A DNA stretch of 64,000 nucleotides, from the NCBI RefSeq assembly GCF_011751945.2, contig NZ_CP064951.1, positions 434,001 through 498,000 of the forward strand. Direction: 5' to 3'. The notes beneath the pieces were generated by a model, which saw nothing but the letters and a program-made list of their open reading frames with translations, was not told where the DNA came from and searched no databases. Both the position numbers and the translations under genes were made by a program. Shown here one piece after another: positions 37,788 through 46,903 of this stretch (positions are counted from its first letter, which is position 1; every line of letters starts with the position of its first letter). Origin of the DNA: Actinomyces sp. zg-332 (GTDB lineage Bacteria; Actinomycetota; Actinomycetes; Actinomycetales; Actinomycetaceae).

Positions 37788-39645
37788 ACTCGAGATCCTG
37801 TTCTCCTTCATCCTCACGTAGGTCGACCAAGAGTCCAGGTCTGTCTGCTTCATCATTAATGCCGAATACAAGTTCGGTCGCATCGTCACGGTCGAAGTGC
37901 GTGGTTGGTGTGACGTCGGTGTTGTTGAGAACGATCAGTTGCCCGTAGTCGCCGCTGTTAACCATGTAGTCGAATAGGTTCCGTAGGAGCCCAGTCTTGG
38001 GTCTGCCTGATTCGTCTCGGCTAGTGATGAGATTGTTGCCATCGGCTTGGTGTTCGAAGCCGAGTGTTGGCGTATCGATGACGACGATTGAGGGCTTGTG
38101 GATCGCGTGCTCATGAATGTAGCGACGGAGGGTAAGGACAAGCACGGTATTGAAGAACGCTCGGTATCCCTTTCCGTGTGAGCGTTTTGATTTTCGGCCG
38201 ATACGGATATCGAAGTCTGTCTGATCCAGATACGCCTGGTCTGCATCCTTGAATTGAGATTCAGCCAAGATTTCTTGCAGATACTTAGCCATGTCAGTAA
38301 AGAAGGAAGATGGAAAGAGATCCACAGGATCGTAGTCTTCGGTCGGCGCAGGTGGGCTGGTCAGTGTCGTGATCTGGTCGATTAGTTCGTCGTGTTGAGT
38401 GTCGAGCATACGACTTTCAGTGAGCCTCGCTTGGTGTGCTTCGAGGTCAGCAATTTGACTCTTGAGAGCTGTGATTCTCGGTAGGACCGCTTCAGAAAGT
38501 CTTGTTTCCGCAGATCGCTGCTCATCGCGGAGACTTTTCAGGTGAACTTCAAGCGCGGCAATCTGGTCATTGAGTGATGACTGTACTTGCGCAAGTTCTT
38601 CGAGGTCGCCCACCCGCATTTCTGCCTCTGCTTGTGCTGCCTCTTTGTAATCAGGCATTTCATGGTTAGACAGTGGGCTGCCACAAAAAGGGCAGTCTGA
38701 CGGTTCGGGCAATGTTTGAATCGCCTGTTGAGCGTCAGCAACGAAAGTGAGGCGCTTGATATCGCCGATGTAGACCGACGCTAGGTCCTCATATCGGTCG
38801 GCCGCCATGGTACGAACTGACAGTTCCTGTTCGACTGCAGAGATATTTCGTGTGAGTTCCGAAAGCTCCTGCCGTGCTTGATCTTGGATGGTGTTGAGTT
38901 GAGACAGCTCGGCAGTGAGTTGTGTGATTTCAGCGGTGATATCCCGGCCATCGTCTTCCCCGCGAAATTTCTTGAGTGTTTCACGCATGCGACCAACCTG
39001 ATCGAGACGCTCACCGAGAAAGGGAAGCAGGATGTTCTTTCTTGATTCAACTACGGCGGGATCCTCATGCTCAGGAAGGAGCGAGAGATCGCGGTCATAA
39101 AACAATGTGAGGAATGCTGAGAGAGTGGCGAATTTCGTCGTCGTGAAGATCGATTCCTCTGATGTGATTCGCCCTTCTGATCTATGCAATGTGTCTGAAA
39201 AGCTTTTCCAGGTTAGTGGTTTTCGACTGCCGTATTGGTTGGTAAGAACTACACGTCGTTCTTTGATCCCCAAGAGACGGAGCAATAGGTCTGAGACCGT
39301 TACCCCGCTGGCTGAAGATTCCGTGGGTTGTGCAGGATATTCGTCATAGGGAATGCCGAATACTGGATCTGCGGCAACCGTGATTTTTGAAGAACCAATG
39401 GTGCGAATAAGTTTGACTTTCCCTTCGTCGGTGCGGAGGGTCATCGAGATGACGGAGTAGCCGGTTCCAGCAGAAAATGGCCTGGTTGAGCCAGCCAGCA
39501 TGTACTTGATTGTCTTTGCGAGATAGGTTTTCCCGGTATCTGATGGGCCATGGATGATGTTAAACCCGGGCTTGAAGTCGACTTGTGTTGAGGCAACGCC
39601 ATCTCCTGAATAGATGATGTTTTCAATCCAGAACCCGTTCTTCAT
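37780..39645 (-). CDS. Zinc-hook ABC/SMC-type ATPase, ABC-three-component (ABC-3C) system-like
   Basis: This 621-residue protein has Walker A GPSDTGKT (33-40) after an N-terminal strand pair, two coiled-coil arms (about 210-310 and 340-430), a Rad50-like zinc-hook CPFC (318-321) between them, a signature-like SHGKGYRAFFNTVL (489-502) and Walker B IVVIDTP (520-526), with a late D-loop/His-switch region. The ABC-3C systems described in comparative genomics join such an ATPase with a small middle component and an effector, as biological-conflict or phage-defence units. Here it is the last of three overlapping minus-strand genes, so I infer that role. ATPase cycling probably gates the effector. 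Its Walker B lacks the second acidic residue (IDTP). Confidence 0.75.
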   Translation of the reverse strand: MKNGFWIENIIYSGDGVASTQVDFKPGFNIIHGPSDTGKTYLAKTIKYMLAGSTRPFSAGTGYSVISMTLRTDEGKVKLIRTIGSSKITVAADPVFGIPYDEYPAQPTESSASGVTVSDLLLRLLGIKERRVVLTNQYGSRKPLTWKSFSDTLHRSEGRITSEESIFTTTKFATLSAFLTLFYDRDLSLLPEHEDPAVVESRKNILLPFLGERLDQVGRMRETLKKFRGEDDGRDITAEITQLTAELSQLNTIQDQARQELSELTRNISAVEQELSVRTMAADRYEDLASVYIGDIKRLTFVADAQQAIQTLPEPSDCPFCGSPLSNHEMPDYKEAAQAEAEMRVGDLEELAQVQSSLNDQIAALEVHLKSLRDEQRSAETRLSEAVLPRITALKSQIADLEAHQARLTESRMLDTQHDELIDQITTLTSPPAPTEDYDPVDLFPSSFFTDMAKYLQEILAESQFKDADQAYLDQTDFDIRIGRKSKRSHGKGYRAFFNTVLVLTLRRYIHEHAIHKPSIVVIDTPTLGFEHQADGNNLITSRDESGRPKTGLLRNLFDYMVNSGDYGQLIVLNNTDVTPTTHFDRDDATELVFGINDEADRPGLLVDLREDEGEQDLEFK

Positions 39646-40103
39646 CGCTCACCTTCCTCGGGAGTGCCCAGTCCCTGTCGTTCAACTTGTTTGATGACTT
39701 CATCCTCACTGTGCGAGTCAACGAAAGGGAGAATCGATTCCACGGCTCGTCGAAATTCTGAGGCATATTGGTTCATCAACTGTCGGGAGAATTGTTCCCC
39801 GGTTGTGTTGATCTTGAATCGGATTCCTGTGGGGGTTGTCTGCGGATCTATCAGTCCTCGTGTGACGGCAAAGCGGATACCCTGGTGAATTTGTTGTGTT
39901 CGGGTTGCGAGTTCTGAGGCCGAATAGATCGAATTGCCGTGAAGGTTGGTTGAGTACATCCCAAAATTTGCAGCGTTTGTTGCCATGAAATCGATCGCCA
40001 CCAGCATTCGTTGTGTTCGTGCCAGGTGAGGCCTGGCGGCGAGAATCATTGTGATTCGTGATGCGAGTGACAGATCAGTGTTGTAGAGGTTACGAATTGT
40101 CAT
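39642..40103 (-). CDS. ABC-3C middle component-like protein
   Basis: This 153-residue protein looks like the middle component of ABC-3C systems: LARTQRMLVAIDFMATNAANFG, NSIYSASELATRTQQIHQGIRFA, a GLIDPQTTPTGIRFKIN wing and a QYASEFRRAVESILPFV helix, a winged helix-turn-helix-like fold. It overlaps the ATPase start by 4 bases and the effector-fragment stop by 14, so the three were one translationally coupled operon. Its job would be to link the ATPase to the effector. Confidence 0.7.
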   Translation of the reverse strand: MTIRNLYNTDLSLASRITMILAARPHLARTQRMLVAIDFMATNAANFGMYSTNLHGNSIYSASELATRTQQIHQGIRFAVTRGLIDPQTTPTGIRFKINTTGEQFSRQLMNQYASEFRRAVESILPFVDSHSEDEVIKQVERQGLGTPEEGER

Positions 40104-40524
40104 CTGCCCACCTCAACTTGTCATCGTTGACGAGCATGTGCATGATACCGTGACGCTGTCGCATGCCAAATAGGCGCGGCGTGTTGGACACAGGGGATTT
40201 GTTCAGAGAAATTCGTGCGGCCTGTTCCAATGTGGCAAGTAGCCGCTCATACTCGGACGGATGATTCCTCTTGTATGTTGGGCGAACACCGTGGTAGGCC
40301 TCATCCTTAATTGATTCAAATTCATCTTCACCGTCGAGGCTTACGTCTTTCAGTAATTCTCGAAGTGTGTCCGCAAGGTAGTAGTCCTGGCGCGCTTCAT
40401 TGAAATCTTCGAGGTAGTCGCCGCCGTGATCTTGGAGGGCCTCGAGAGAAATATCTATGCCTGATTCTCGACACAAAACTGTTGTCAGCTGTTCTGTGTA
40501 CTTCTTCTCTTGATTTGCAATCTT
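40090..40524 (-). pseudogene. Truncated ABC-3C effector, C-terminal domain only
   Basis: The frame opens after a TGA at 40525-40527 and runs KIANQEKKYTEQLTTVLCRE to the end. The sequence DFNEARQDYYLADTLRELLKD to RHGIMHMLVNDDKLRW resembles the ABC-3C C-terminal domain that attaches effectors to the complex. The N-terminal effector domain (in known systems a nuclease, peptidase or similar) is missing because the island ends here: upstream sequence is AT-rich host-like DNA. There is no good start codon (a TTG at 40476 at best). So the system is probably inactive. Confidence 0.65.
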
Positions 40525-41031
40525 TCAAAATAATGTTCAGCAAATAAAGATTATAAAAACAAACACTATAAATTACTTTGAAAACTATAACCTTCAAGCA
40601 ATATCTGACCTATTTAGAAAAATCTTCCTTGGAATGCTGAAAAGACGGTATTCTATACCGCATAGAATGACGAGTATAATATCAAAATGCTGAAGAAGGC
40701 CCATAAAAATATATAAATAGTTATTTGCAAAATAATGTTACGTATAAATATGGATGCTTATTAATTAGCCAAAACTCCTCATAACGCTTATTACATAATA
40801 GCTACACTGACCTATTTCAAAACTTATTTACAGAGAACAGAGGATTTTCATAACGTTTAGCACAATATATATAAAACAAAAGCTCTAAGCCATAACCACT
40901 AAACTAGTGATTCGGCTCAGAGCCACAAAATATAAAGGTTTGCAAAACAAAGATAGATAAAGCTTCTATAACACAAATTAACTACCGAATCTTTTTGCGT
41001 AATTATAAGAAGCTACCTAAGACTTGTATCC
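40525..41031. other. AT-rich stretch at the right edge of the island
   Basis: About 500 bases with no gene. It starts exactly where the effector fragment is cut, and contains the terminator of the glycosyltransferase gene. No direct repeat of the tRNA-Ala end is seen. Confidence 0.6.
40878..40924 (-). terminator. Terminator of the glycosyltransferase gene
   Basis: On the minus strand GGCTCTGAGCC pairs with GGCTTAGAGCT, and ATCACTA with TAGTGGT, with small mismatches; the hairpin is followed by TTTTGTTTTAT. It lies about 110 bases past the gene stop. Confidence 0.65.
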
Positions 41032-42891
41032 CTATTTTCTAATCTTTGAGTAGGTTTTGCGAGCTAATCTACCAATTCTACTTTTACGAGGTAGTAGCTT
41101 TACTAGAATCCTTTTTACGAGCGACTTAATCCTGCCTAAAATACTAGGCTTATGTATTATCAAGTTTCTTTGCATACGCATTATAATAGATTCATAGTAT
41201 CCACTTTCTTTAGCGTATTTCCAGAATAATTCCGCGTAATCTACCTCAGGATCACTCCATGGTTTATCTGGACCAGCGTAGTGAATAATCTTAGGATTCT
41301 TATGTGCTAAGTCATATTCATCGCTTAGATACTTTGGAGCGCGAGAAATAATTTCTGGGCGTCTCATATATCGCCAGTTGAACATTACGTTCCAAGTCAT
41401 ATCAACGAATTTTACTCTTCCTTGTGCAAGGTTATTCAATACATCTTGGTCTAGCAACTCCCATTGGTAAGAGCCTGCATATTTCAACATTTCTTCAGTT
41501 GAATATGTTTTTCTAAATTCTTCTAAGTTGAATAAGATAACACCTGCTTGGAAGTAATTATATGGTTCCTTAATCTTTAGAATATTGTCCATATAATGCT
41601 TTTTATCTGGGAGAAAACCATTGTATAGGCCAGCAGTATCAGCGTCATGACAAGCTGCAAGTAGTACACCAGTGACATCAGTCTTATACAGCTCAGCAAC
41701 GTCATGGTTTACAACTAAGTCAGAGTCCAAGTATAAAATTTTCTCGTAATTAGGCATGATTTTTGGCATAAATAACCTAAACCACGTTTCGATAGTGAAG
41801 TGTCCTCTTAGGAAAAGGTGTTTAAACTCATTTTCAAAGCGTGATATATCAACAAAACGCAACGAGAAATTACTGTTATCTTTGAAGATATCGTTTAGTC
41901 TGCGTTGATTTACAGGTGAGATATTCTTGTTCATTACGAATATATCGTAATTATTTTCATTAGATGAATTTTGTTTTATTGATGTAAGTACTGTTGCTAC
42001 GTATGGAACATAATAGTCATCTGCAGCTAATGCTATAGCAACATTGTTGTCCTCGAAAGCTGGTTTTAGCTCCGGGAATGGATCAGTTTTCGTAAGTAGT
42101 ACTGTTGGCAGTTCCCTAATTTTTAGTTGTTTATGATCTTTTAGATGTGCAATATAGATGTTTAGGAGACGTTCTGCTAAGTGTCCTGGTGTCCTGATTG
42201 CTTCTACAGAGTAATCTGTGTAATCAATTCTGTTATCGCATTCAAATAAAATATCGAAAAGCCATTCATTGTATTCGTTGAATAAATCTTTTCGCATTAT
42301 GAACATGTTATTTAGGTAAGTTTTTTTACCAGATAAGTATTTTTCTGCGTATGGTATGTAAATTGGATATTTTTCTTTGAGAACATCTAGCATGATGTCT
42401 AAGTCTTTTTCATGTAAGTAACCGGAACCACAGTATTGTTCACGTATATTTTTACCCATATTAGGCATTAATGTGATGTCTTTAGCTTCAGGTAGAACAA
42501 TATCGCATTCTTGTACTAGCTCTTGTATATGGTTTTCTGATAAATCATACTTTTCAATTACAGCTTTGCTGAGATTTGCCTCTTCTAGAGTACCCCATAC
42601 ACTAGTATCTTTTGAGTATTTGTTATTAAAAGCAAAATACCTTCTATAGTGGAAAAATCCATAGTAATCGTAGTCGCAGTTTTTCCATGCCCAGTATTGT
42701 GCTGTCAATTCGCAGAATCTTGGGTTTTTTTCAGATATATTCTCACCATTATCATCTTGTAGGAAATTTGGAATCCTGTTTCTTCCTTTTATTCCTGCTC
42801 CTACTTGTACGGGAGCGAAAATATCATTTTCAATGTATTCTGATAGCTTATGCGAAGATACAAATATTTTAATAGAAGGTTTGTTATTCAT
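41032..42891 (-). CDS. DUF4422 - GT8 two-domain glycosyltransferase
   Basis: This 619-residue protein has an N-terminal DUF4422 domain (IKIFVSSHK, then PRFCELTAQYWAWKN and YGFFHYRRYF), a family linked to capsule or surface polysaccharide glycosyl transfer. From about residue 280 it has a GT8 domain: IALAADDYYVPYVATVLTSI, the DxD motif YLDSDLVVNHDV (Mn/UDP-sugar binding), FQAGVILFNLEEF and a C-terminal HYAGPDKPW. It ends in a basic tail (RKSRIGRLARKTYSKIRK) that could contact the membrane. It probably adds two sugars to a surface glycan. It stands alone and is AT-rich like the chromosome, just outside the island. Start ATG 42891. Confidence 0.85.
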   Translation of the reverse strand: MNNKPSIKIFVSSHKLSEYIENDIFAPVQVGAGIKGRNRIPNFLQDDNGENISEKNPRFCELTAQYWAWKNCDYDYYGFFHYRRYFAFNNKYSKDTSVWGTLEEANLSKAVIEKYDLSENHIQELVQECDIVLPEAKDITLMPNMGKNIREQYCGSGYLHEKDLDIMLDVLKEKYPIYIPYAEKYLSGKKTYLNNMFIMRKDLFNEYNEWLFDILFECDNRIDYTDYSVEAIRTPGHLAERLLNIYIAHLKDHKQLKIRELPTVLLTKTDPFPELKPAFEDNNVAIALAADDYYVPYVATVLTSIKQNSSNENNYDIFVMNKNISPVNQRRLNDIFKDNSNFSLRFVDISRFENEFKHLFLRGHFTIETWFRLFMPKIMPNYEKILYLDSDLVVNHDVAELYKTDVTGVLLAACHDADTAGLYNGFLPDKKHYMDNILKIKEPYNYFQAGVILFNLEEFRKTYSTEEMLKYAGSYQWELLDQDVLNNLAQGRVKFVDMTWNVMFNWRYMRRPEIISRAPKYLSDEYDLAHKNPKIIHYAGPDKPWSDPEVDYAELFWKYAKESGYYESIIMRMQRNLIIHKPSILGRIKSLVKRILVKLLPRKSRIGRLARKTYSKIRK

Positions 42892-43465
42892 GGTGTCATG
42901 TTATCAATAAAGTTAGTTCAAGTAAAGTTGATATTTATTGAATAATATTGTTGTTTTTGCAAAGAAAATCTAAAAAATAGGTATGAAGTTTTCTCCTTTA
43001 AAATACTACTGCTTTGTTTCACGTTTTTGTTAGAGTTATCGTGTTTTAATATTCAATATTTGCTAATGTGATTTTGCTTATTTTAAATGGGTAAATTTAT
43101 TGTTTCGTTATTTCGTAGATTATTGTTTGTGTTATGCGCTTGACTTTATTAAAAAAGAAAATTTTCTGGAAAACATTTGTAATATATAGAGAGTATTTTA
43201 CTGAAAACATTCCAAAGCTTTATGAAAGTTTTATGATAAATATTTTATGTTTTGTATAAAATAGTGGAGTTACTGAGTAAAACTTGTTTTCTTTTGTAAG
43301 CTATGGTTATTGTTGTGTGTTTAGGGGGCCACTACTTTTATAAAGGTAGAAATTAGTTGTTATATAACAACTACAGTGCTAGTGTTTTAATGTGGTTTTC
43401 GATATATCTACATTTAGTAATTGATACTTACTTTGTGTATGTATGTTAAAGTAAAGAGGAATGCT
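42892..43465. other. AT-rich divergent promoter region
   Basis: About 570 bases between the glycosyltransferase and the PH-domain gene, with no gene. It holds the palindrome reported separately. Confidence 0.5.
43354..43373. promoter_or_regulatory. Perfect 20-bp palindrome, candidate operator
   Basis: TAGTTGTTATATAACAACTA is self-complementary over all 20 bases with no loop, so it suits a dimeric DNA-binding protein rather than a terminator (no T-run). It lies 93 bases before the PH-domain gene. Confidence 0.45.
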
Positions 43466-43837
43466 ATGGAAGCTACAAAGGCTGTAACTTGGACTTTTCT
43501 TCAAGAGATACCTGTTCCTGAAGATGTTGTAGAACTATTAGTTGAAGGTGAAGAACCTTTTGTTGCTTATAAGACTGTACGTGACTCGGCGGTTTTTACT
43601 TCTAAGCGTTTGATTGTACGTGATGCTCAAGGTATAACTGGTAAAAAAGTTGAGATTTATTCTCTTCCTTATTCCTCGATAAATATGTGGTCTACTGAAA
43701 ATGCTGGCCGTTTGGATTTGAATGCTGAAATACAGCTATGGACACGTGCAGGTGATATTAAGATTAAAATTGACCGTAATCTTGATATTCGTAGCCTTGA
43801 TAAACTTATTTCTAATTACGTTTTAAATAGTAAATAG
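43466..43837 (+). CDS. Bacterial PH-domain protein
   Basis: This 123-residue protein has a bacterial pleckstrin-homology domain (bPH type): VEGEEPFVAYKTVRDSAVFTSKRLIVRDAQG, then KKVEIYSLPYSSINMWSTEN and DLNAEIQLWTRAGDIKIKI. I chose ATG 43466 because AGAGGA lies 6 bases upstream; a longer frame begins at TTG 43421 without a site. The function is not known; relatives are small, widespread, cytosolic and possibly membrane-associated. Confidence 0.85.
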   Translation: MEATKAVTWTFLQEIPVPEDVVELLVEGEEPFVAYKTVRDSAVFTSKRLIVRDAQGITGKKVEIYSLPYSSINMWSTENAGRLDLNAEIQLWTRAGDIKIKIDRNLDIRSLDKLISNYVLNSK

Positions 43838-44144
43838 TATTCAGAACAAGAGGCTATATTTAGAGTTATATCCATCTTGGTCTAGGAATTATAACTTTTG
43901 ATTCAAATAAATTTATTTTATTACTGCTTGAGAAAGCTGTAGGGATTTGTGCAGGCTCGTTTGTATTACTTTGGGTTATTTTGTGTTCATATTTACTTAT
44001 GTGTTATGGAAATATAACTCATCTAGAATATTTTATCGTTAGGTTTAAATAAGTCTTTTGCAAATTATAGATGATAAATGTAATTATAAAGTTTGCAATA
44101 CGTCTCTTTTTCGTGTATATATAAGTTATATAAATTGAATATAT
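43838..44144. other. AT-rich gap, no gene seen
   Basis: About 300 bases between the PH-domain gene and the terminator of the metal-importer operon; no coding or RNA feature recognised. Confidence 0.5.
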
Positions 44145-44215
44145 AAATAAAACGATATGTTACTTTCTTTTAACTTGCGATTTTCCCCTGAAAGTAACAA
44201 CATATCGTTTTATTT
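44145..44215. terminator. Large inverted repeat ending the metal-importer operon
   Basis: AAATAAAACGATATGTTACT (continuing TTC) and its complement at the right form a 23-bp stem, with a 3-base bulge and about a 22-base loop, in a T/A-rich setting. It lies 18 bases past the stop of the last permease gene and ends in T-rich sequence on both strands. The length and near-identity of the arms also allow a tiny repeat element. Confidence 0.6.
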
Positions 44216-44233
44216 ATTTTTGTTCCTAAAAAT

Positions 44234-45124
44234 TCAAGTTTTATCTGTAGCGACGAATCTATCACTGTAAGATTTGAAATAGCTAATAGTCCATTTCCAC
44301 ATTACACAAGATAAATATATTACTGCGCAAAAAATAGTAATCATACCACCAGAAGACAAACCTACTTGTATACTTACCCAAAGCCCTAAGCAACCAGCTA
44401 GTATATCTAATAGGGGAGCTAGTATTAATGCAGTCCAAAAAGAGTTTGTGACGTATATTGCTCCAGCTGCTGGACCTACGATGAGAGCAATAGATAGTAT
44501 TGAACCAACTGCTGGCATTGCTACAACTACTGTTAATGTTATTAAAGATAGTATTATGAAATCAGTTATTTCTAGATTGAAACCTGCAACTTTGAAACCT
44601 GTTTCGTCAAAACATGCAAATAGTATTCTTCTACCATAAACTGTTATTAGTATTAGAGTGAATATAAGGCTTATAAAAGTTATTTTTATATCTAGACTAT
44701 TAGAAGTTAAAATATTGCCTGATATAAAACTTCCAACTTTTACTGGTAACGGCTGAAAAAGTTTTAACAGTAAGAATCCTAGTCCAAATCCTACAGTTAG
44801 AAGTATACCTGCTGCTGTATGTGATCCCTGCCCTTTTACTTTAGATATTGCATTCATAAAATAAATCATTGGTAGACACATGGCAGCGGCACCTATAAAT
44901 AGGGATAAGGATAAAATGTGTGATTTGCTAGCACTGTTAAAAGTGTCTAGGTTAAATAATACTTTTGATGCTAAAACGACACCAACTATTGCTCCTGGGA
45001 AAGTTGCGTGTGTTAATGCTTGGGTGTAAAAGACTCTTTTGCGTAGGCAAGCCAATACTCCTACTATTCCAGATAATGCACCTAATAATATTATTTCAAG
45101 ATAAGCATTGTTTATAAATTGCAT
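44234..45124 (-). CDS. Metal ABC transporter permease (second)
   Basis: This 296-residue permease of the ABC-3 (ZnuB/TroC/MntB) type has about eight helices: GALSGIVGVLACLRKRVFYTQALTHATFPG at the start and GFNLEITDFIILSLITLTVVVAMPAVGSILSIAL, the conserved cytoplasmic-loop region. It begins in the stop codon of the first permease gene (1-base overlap). The two different permeases suggest a heterodimeric channel. Confidence 0.9.
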   Translation of the reverse strand: MQFINNAYLEIILLGALSGIVGVLACLRKRVFYTQALTHATFPGAIVGVVLASKVLFNLDTFNSASKSHILSLSLFIGAAAMCLPMIYFMNAISKVKGQGSHTAAGILLTVGFGLGFLLLKLFQPLPVKVGSFISGNILTSNSLDIKITFISLIFTLILITVYGRRILFACFDETGFKVAGFNLEITDFIILSLITLTVVVAMPAVGSILSIALIVGPAAGAIYVTNSFWTALILAPLLDILAGCLGLWVSIQVGLSSGGMITIFCAVIYLSCVMWKWTISYFKSYSDRFVATDKT

Positions 45125-46071
45125 TATTTCACCAACTCTTTGTGTGCGTTGGCACTATCTTTTTTAACATTCATTTTCAGTAATAAGAACCTCATAGGAT
45201 ATGCAAGTGCGTAGAGAATAGTCATGTAGCAAATTACCATCGCTTGAGGAGATAATTCAACTACTTCAGAGGTATAAGTAACGGTCAGTAAACCTAAATA
45301 TCCGCTAAATGTAGCAACAAAAATCGATATAGGTATCATAGTGGAAATTCTATTACATATAAGTTTTGCTGTTGCTGGAGGTATTATAACGTACCCAATT
45401 GCCAGTAAAGTTCCTACAGCTGTGCTGGCTGCAATAACTGCGAAAGTGATACTTAGGTTTAAAATCAAGTCAGTCCAAAACACTTTGTAACCGTATCCTT
45501 GATACCCGTCCAAATCAAAAGCTCGAAATACTTGTTCTTTCCATGTTGTACAGCATAATAATAAGCTTATAAAACATACAAAGATAGTTTGTGTTACAAG
45601 ATCTTCAGTAACTGTTAGTAATCGACCAAATAATAGGGATTCCAGCTGTCCCGACATGTCTTTTACATAGCTTACTATTACTATTCCTATACCGAAAAAA
45701 GTAGTTAATGTAAGGGCTATTAGAGCTTCACTGCTTGTTTTATGTTTTGTGGATATAGTAAATATGAAAGCTGAAATTATTCCTATGAAAACTGCTCCTG
45801 GAATTATACCTATTACGCCGTTTAGTATTGCGAAACCTCCAATGATTCCGGGAAATATTGCGTGTACTATTCCTTCAGAGATGAATTCTAAATGTCTGAG
45901 ATTTACTAAGACTCCAAGAGTGCCTGAGATGATTCCTAGCAGAATAAGTATTAAAAATGGCCTAAAAATATATGAGGCTTCAGTTAAAGGCTCTAAAAAG
46001 AATATATAGGAGGCAAATGTCCTTAGAGACTCTATTATTTCTTCAGGTAAAGAGGTAAAACTATTTAGCAT
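45124..46071 (-). CDS. Metal ABC transporter permease (first)
   Basis: This 315-residue ABC-3-family permease has GIISGTLGVLVNLRHLEFISEGIVHAIFPGIIGGF near its start and LLAIGYVIIPPATAKLICNR later, both family marks. It abuts the ATPase gene directly (45124-46071, next to 46072). Same operon as its three neighbours. Confidence 0.9.
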   Translation of the reverse strand: MLNSFTSLPEEIIESLRTFASYIFFLEPLTEASYIFRPFLILILLGIISGTLGVLVNLRHLEFISEGIVHAIFPGIIGGFAILNGVIGIIPGAVFIGIISAFIFTISTKHKTSSEALIALTLTTFFGIGIVIVSYVKDMSGQLESLLFGRLLTVTEDLVTQTIFVCFISLLLCCTTWKEQVFRAFDLDGYQGYGYKVFWTDLILNLSITFAVIAASTAVGTLLAIGYVIIPPATAKLICNRISTMIPISIFVATFSGYLGLLTVTYTSEVVELSPQAMVICYMTILYALAYPMRFLLLKMNVKKDSANAHKELVK

Positions 46072-46839
46072 TTATTGTTGCCTTTCTTCCTCATTATCTG
46101 TAATGAGAGCGAAAGAATTTGCTCCGTAAGCTGCAGATATATTTTCCCCTGTTAATGTAGATTCTATATCTCCAAATGCGATTTGCTTATTTTTAATAAT
46201 TAGTACTTTTTCACATACGGAATAGGCTAAGTCTAAGTCGTGAGTGGAAACTATAACAGTAACATTTTCTTTTTTTAAGTCTTTGATTATGTTTATTAGT
46301 GCTTTTCGGTTAGGTTGATCTAAACCGTTGAAAGGTTCGTCTAAGAGTAGCAATTTAGGGTTAGAAACAGTTGCTCTTGCTACTAGAACACGTTGTTGCT
46401 GACCGCCTGATAGATTTCCAAACTTTTCATTAGCTCTATCAGCAAGCCCAACTTTTTCTAGCATATCCATCACAAGTTTCTGGTCTTTAGGCTTGATTTT
46501 CTTAAACCAGCCAATTCTTGAATATAGTCCCATTGTTACTACTTGTTTTACTGTAACTGGGAAAGTTGGATCTAACCTGGAAATTTGTGGAACGTAACTT
46601 ATGAAGTTTTTATATTTTTCATACTCAGTATTTTCTAGGACCTTTAATTCACCATTTGTTATTTTACAAAGATGTAATATGGCTCGTAGCAATGTAGTTT
46701 TTCCTGATCCGTTAGGACCAATTAATGCTAATGCTTCACCTTGCGCTATTTGTGCATTTATGTCCATTAATACATCTCCTGCTCCATATGAGGCGGATAG
46801 ATTATTGAATGTACATACTGGTAAAGTTGTGCGAGCCAT
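46072..46839 (-). CDS. Metal ABC transporter ATP-binding protein
   Basis: This 255-residue ATPase has Walker A GPNGSGKTT, signature LSGGQQQRV, Walker B LLLLDEP and the His switch STHD, the pattern of Zn/Mn importers of the ZnuC/TroB type. It lies between the binding-protein gene and the permease genes. Zn versus Mn (or Fe) is not settled by sequence. Confidence 0.93.
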   Translation of the reverse strand: MARTTLPVCTFNNLSASYGAGDVLMDINAQIAQGEALALIGPNGSGKTTLLRAILHLCKITNGELKVLENTEYEKYKNFISYVPQISRLDPTFPVTVKQVVTMGLYSRIGWFKKIKPKDQKLVMDMLEKVGLADRANEKFGNLSGGQQQRVLVARATVSNPKLLLLDEPFNGLDQPNRKALINIIKDLKKENVTVIVSTHDLDLAYSVCEKVLIIKNKQIAFGDIESTLTGENISAAYGANSFALITDNEEERQQ

Positions 46840-46903
46840 ATTATATTCCTTTATTTGTACTGTATAAGGGGATGTATGTTATGAATTTTAGCTAAATTAT
46901 TTG

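Larger units (their letters stand above)
30380..40524. mobile_element. GC-rich accessory island next to tRNA-Ala
   Basis: Base composition changes sharply from AT-rich to clearly GC-richer just past the tRNA-Ala terminator and returns at about 40520, in the middle of a truncated gene. Content: a decayed gene, a class I lanthipeptide locus, two transposase remnants, small ORFs, and an ABC-3C-like gene set. tRNA 3' ends are common integration sites, but I found no integrase and no copy of the tRNA end at the right edge, so the mode of entry is unknown. Codon use is that of a higher-GC actinobacterium. Confidence 0.75.

Noticed and set aside
40480-41031. attR-like copy of the tRNA-Ala 3' end at the right edge of the island
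   Set aside because: I looked for GGTTCGATTCCCGT or the TAGCTCC end there and found none.
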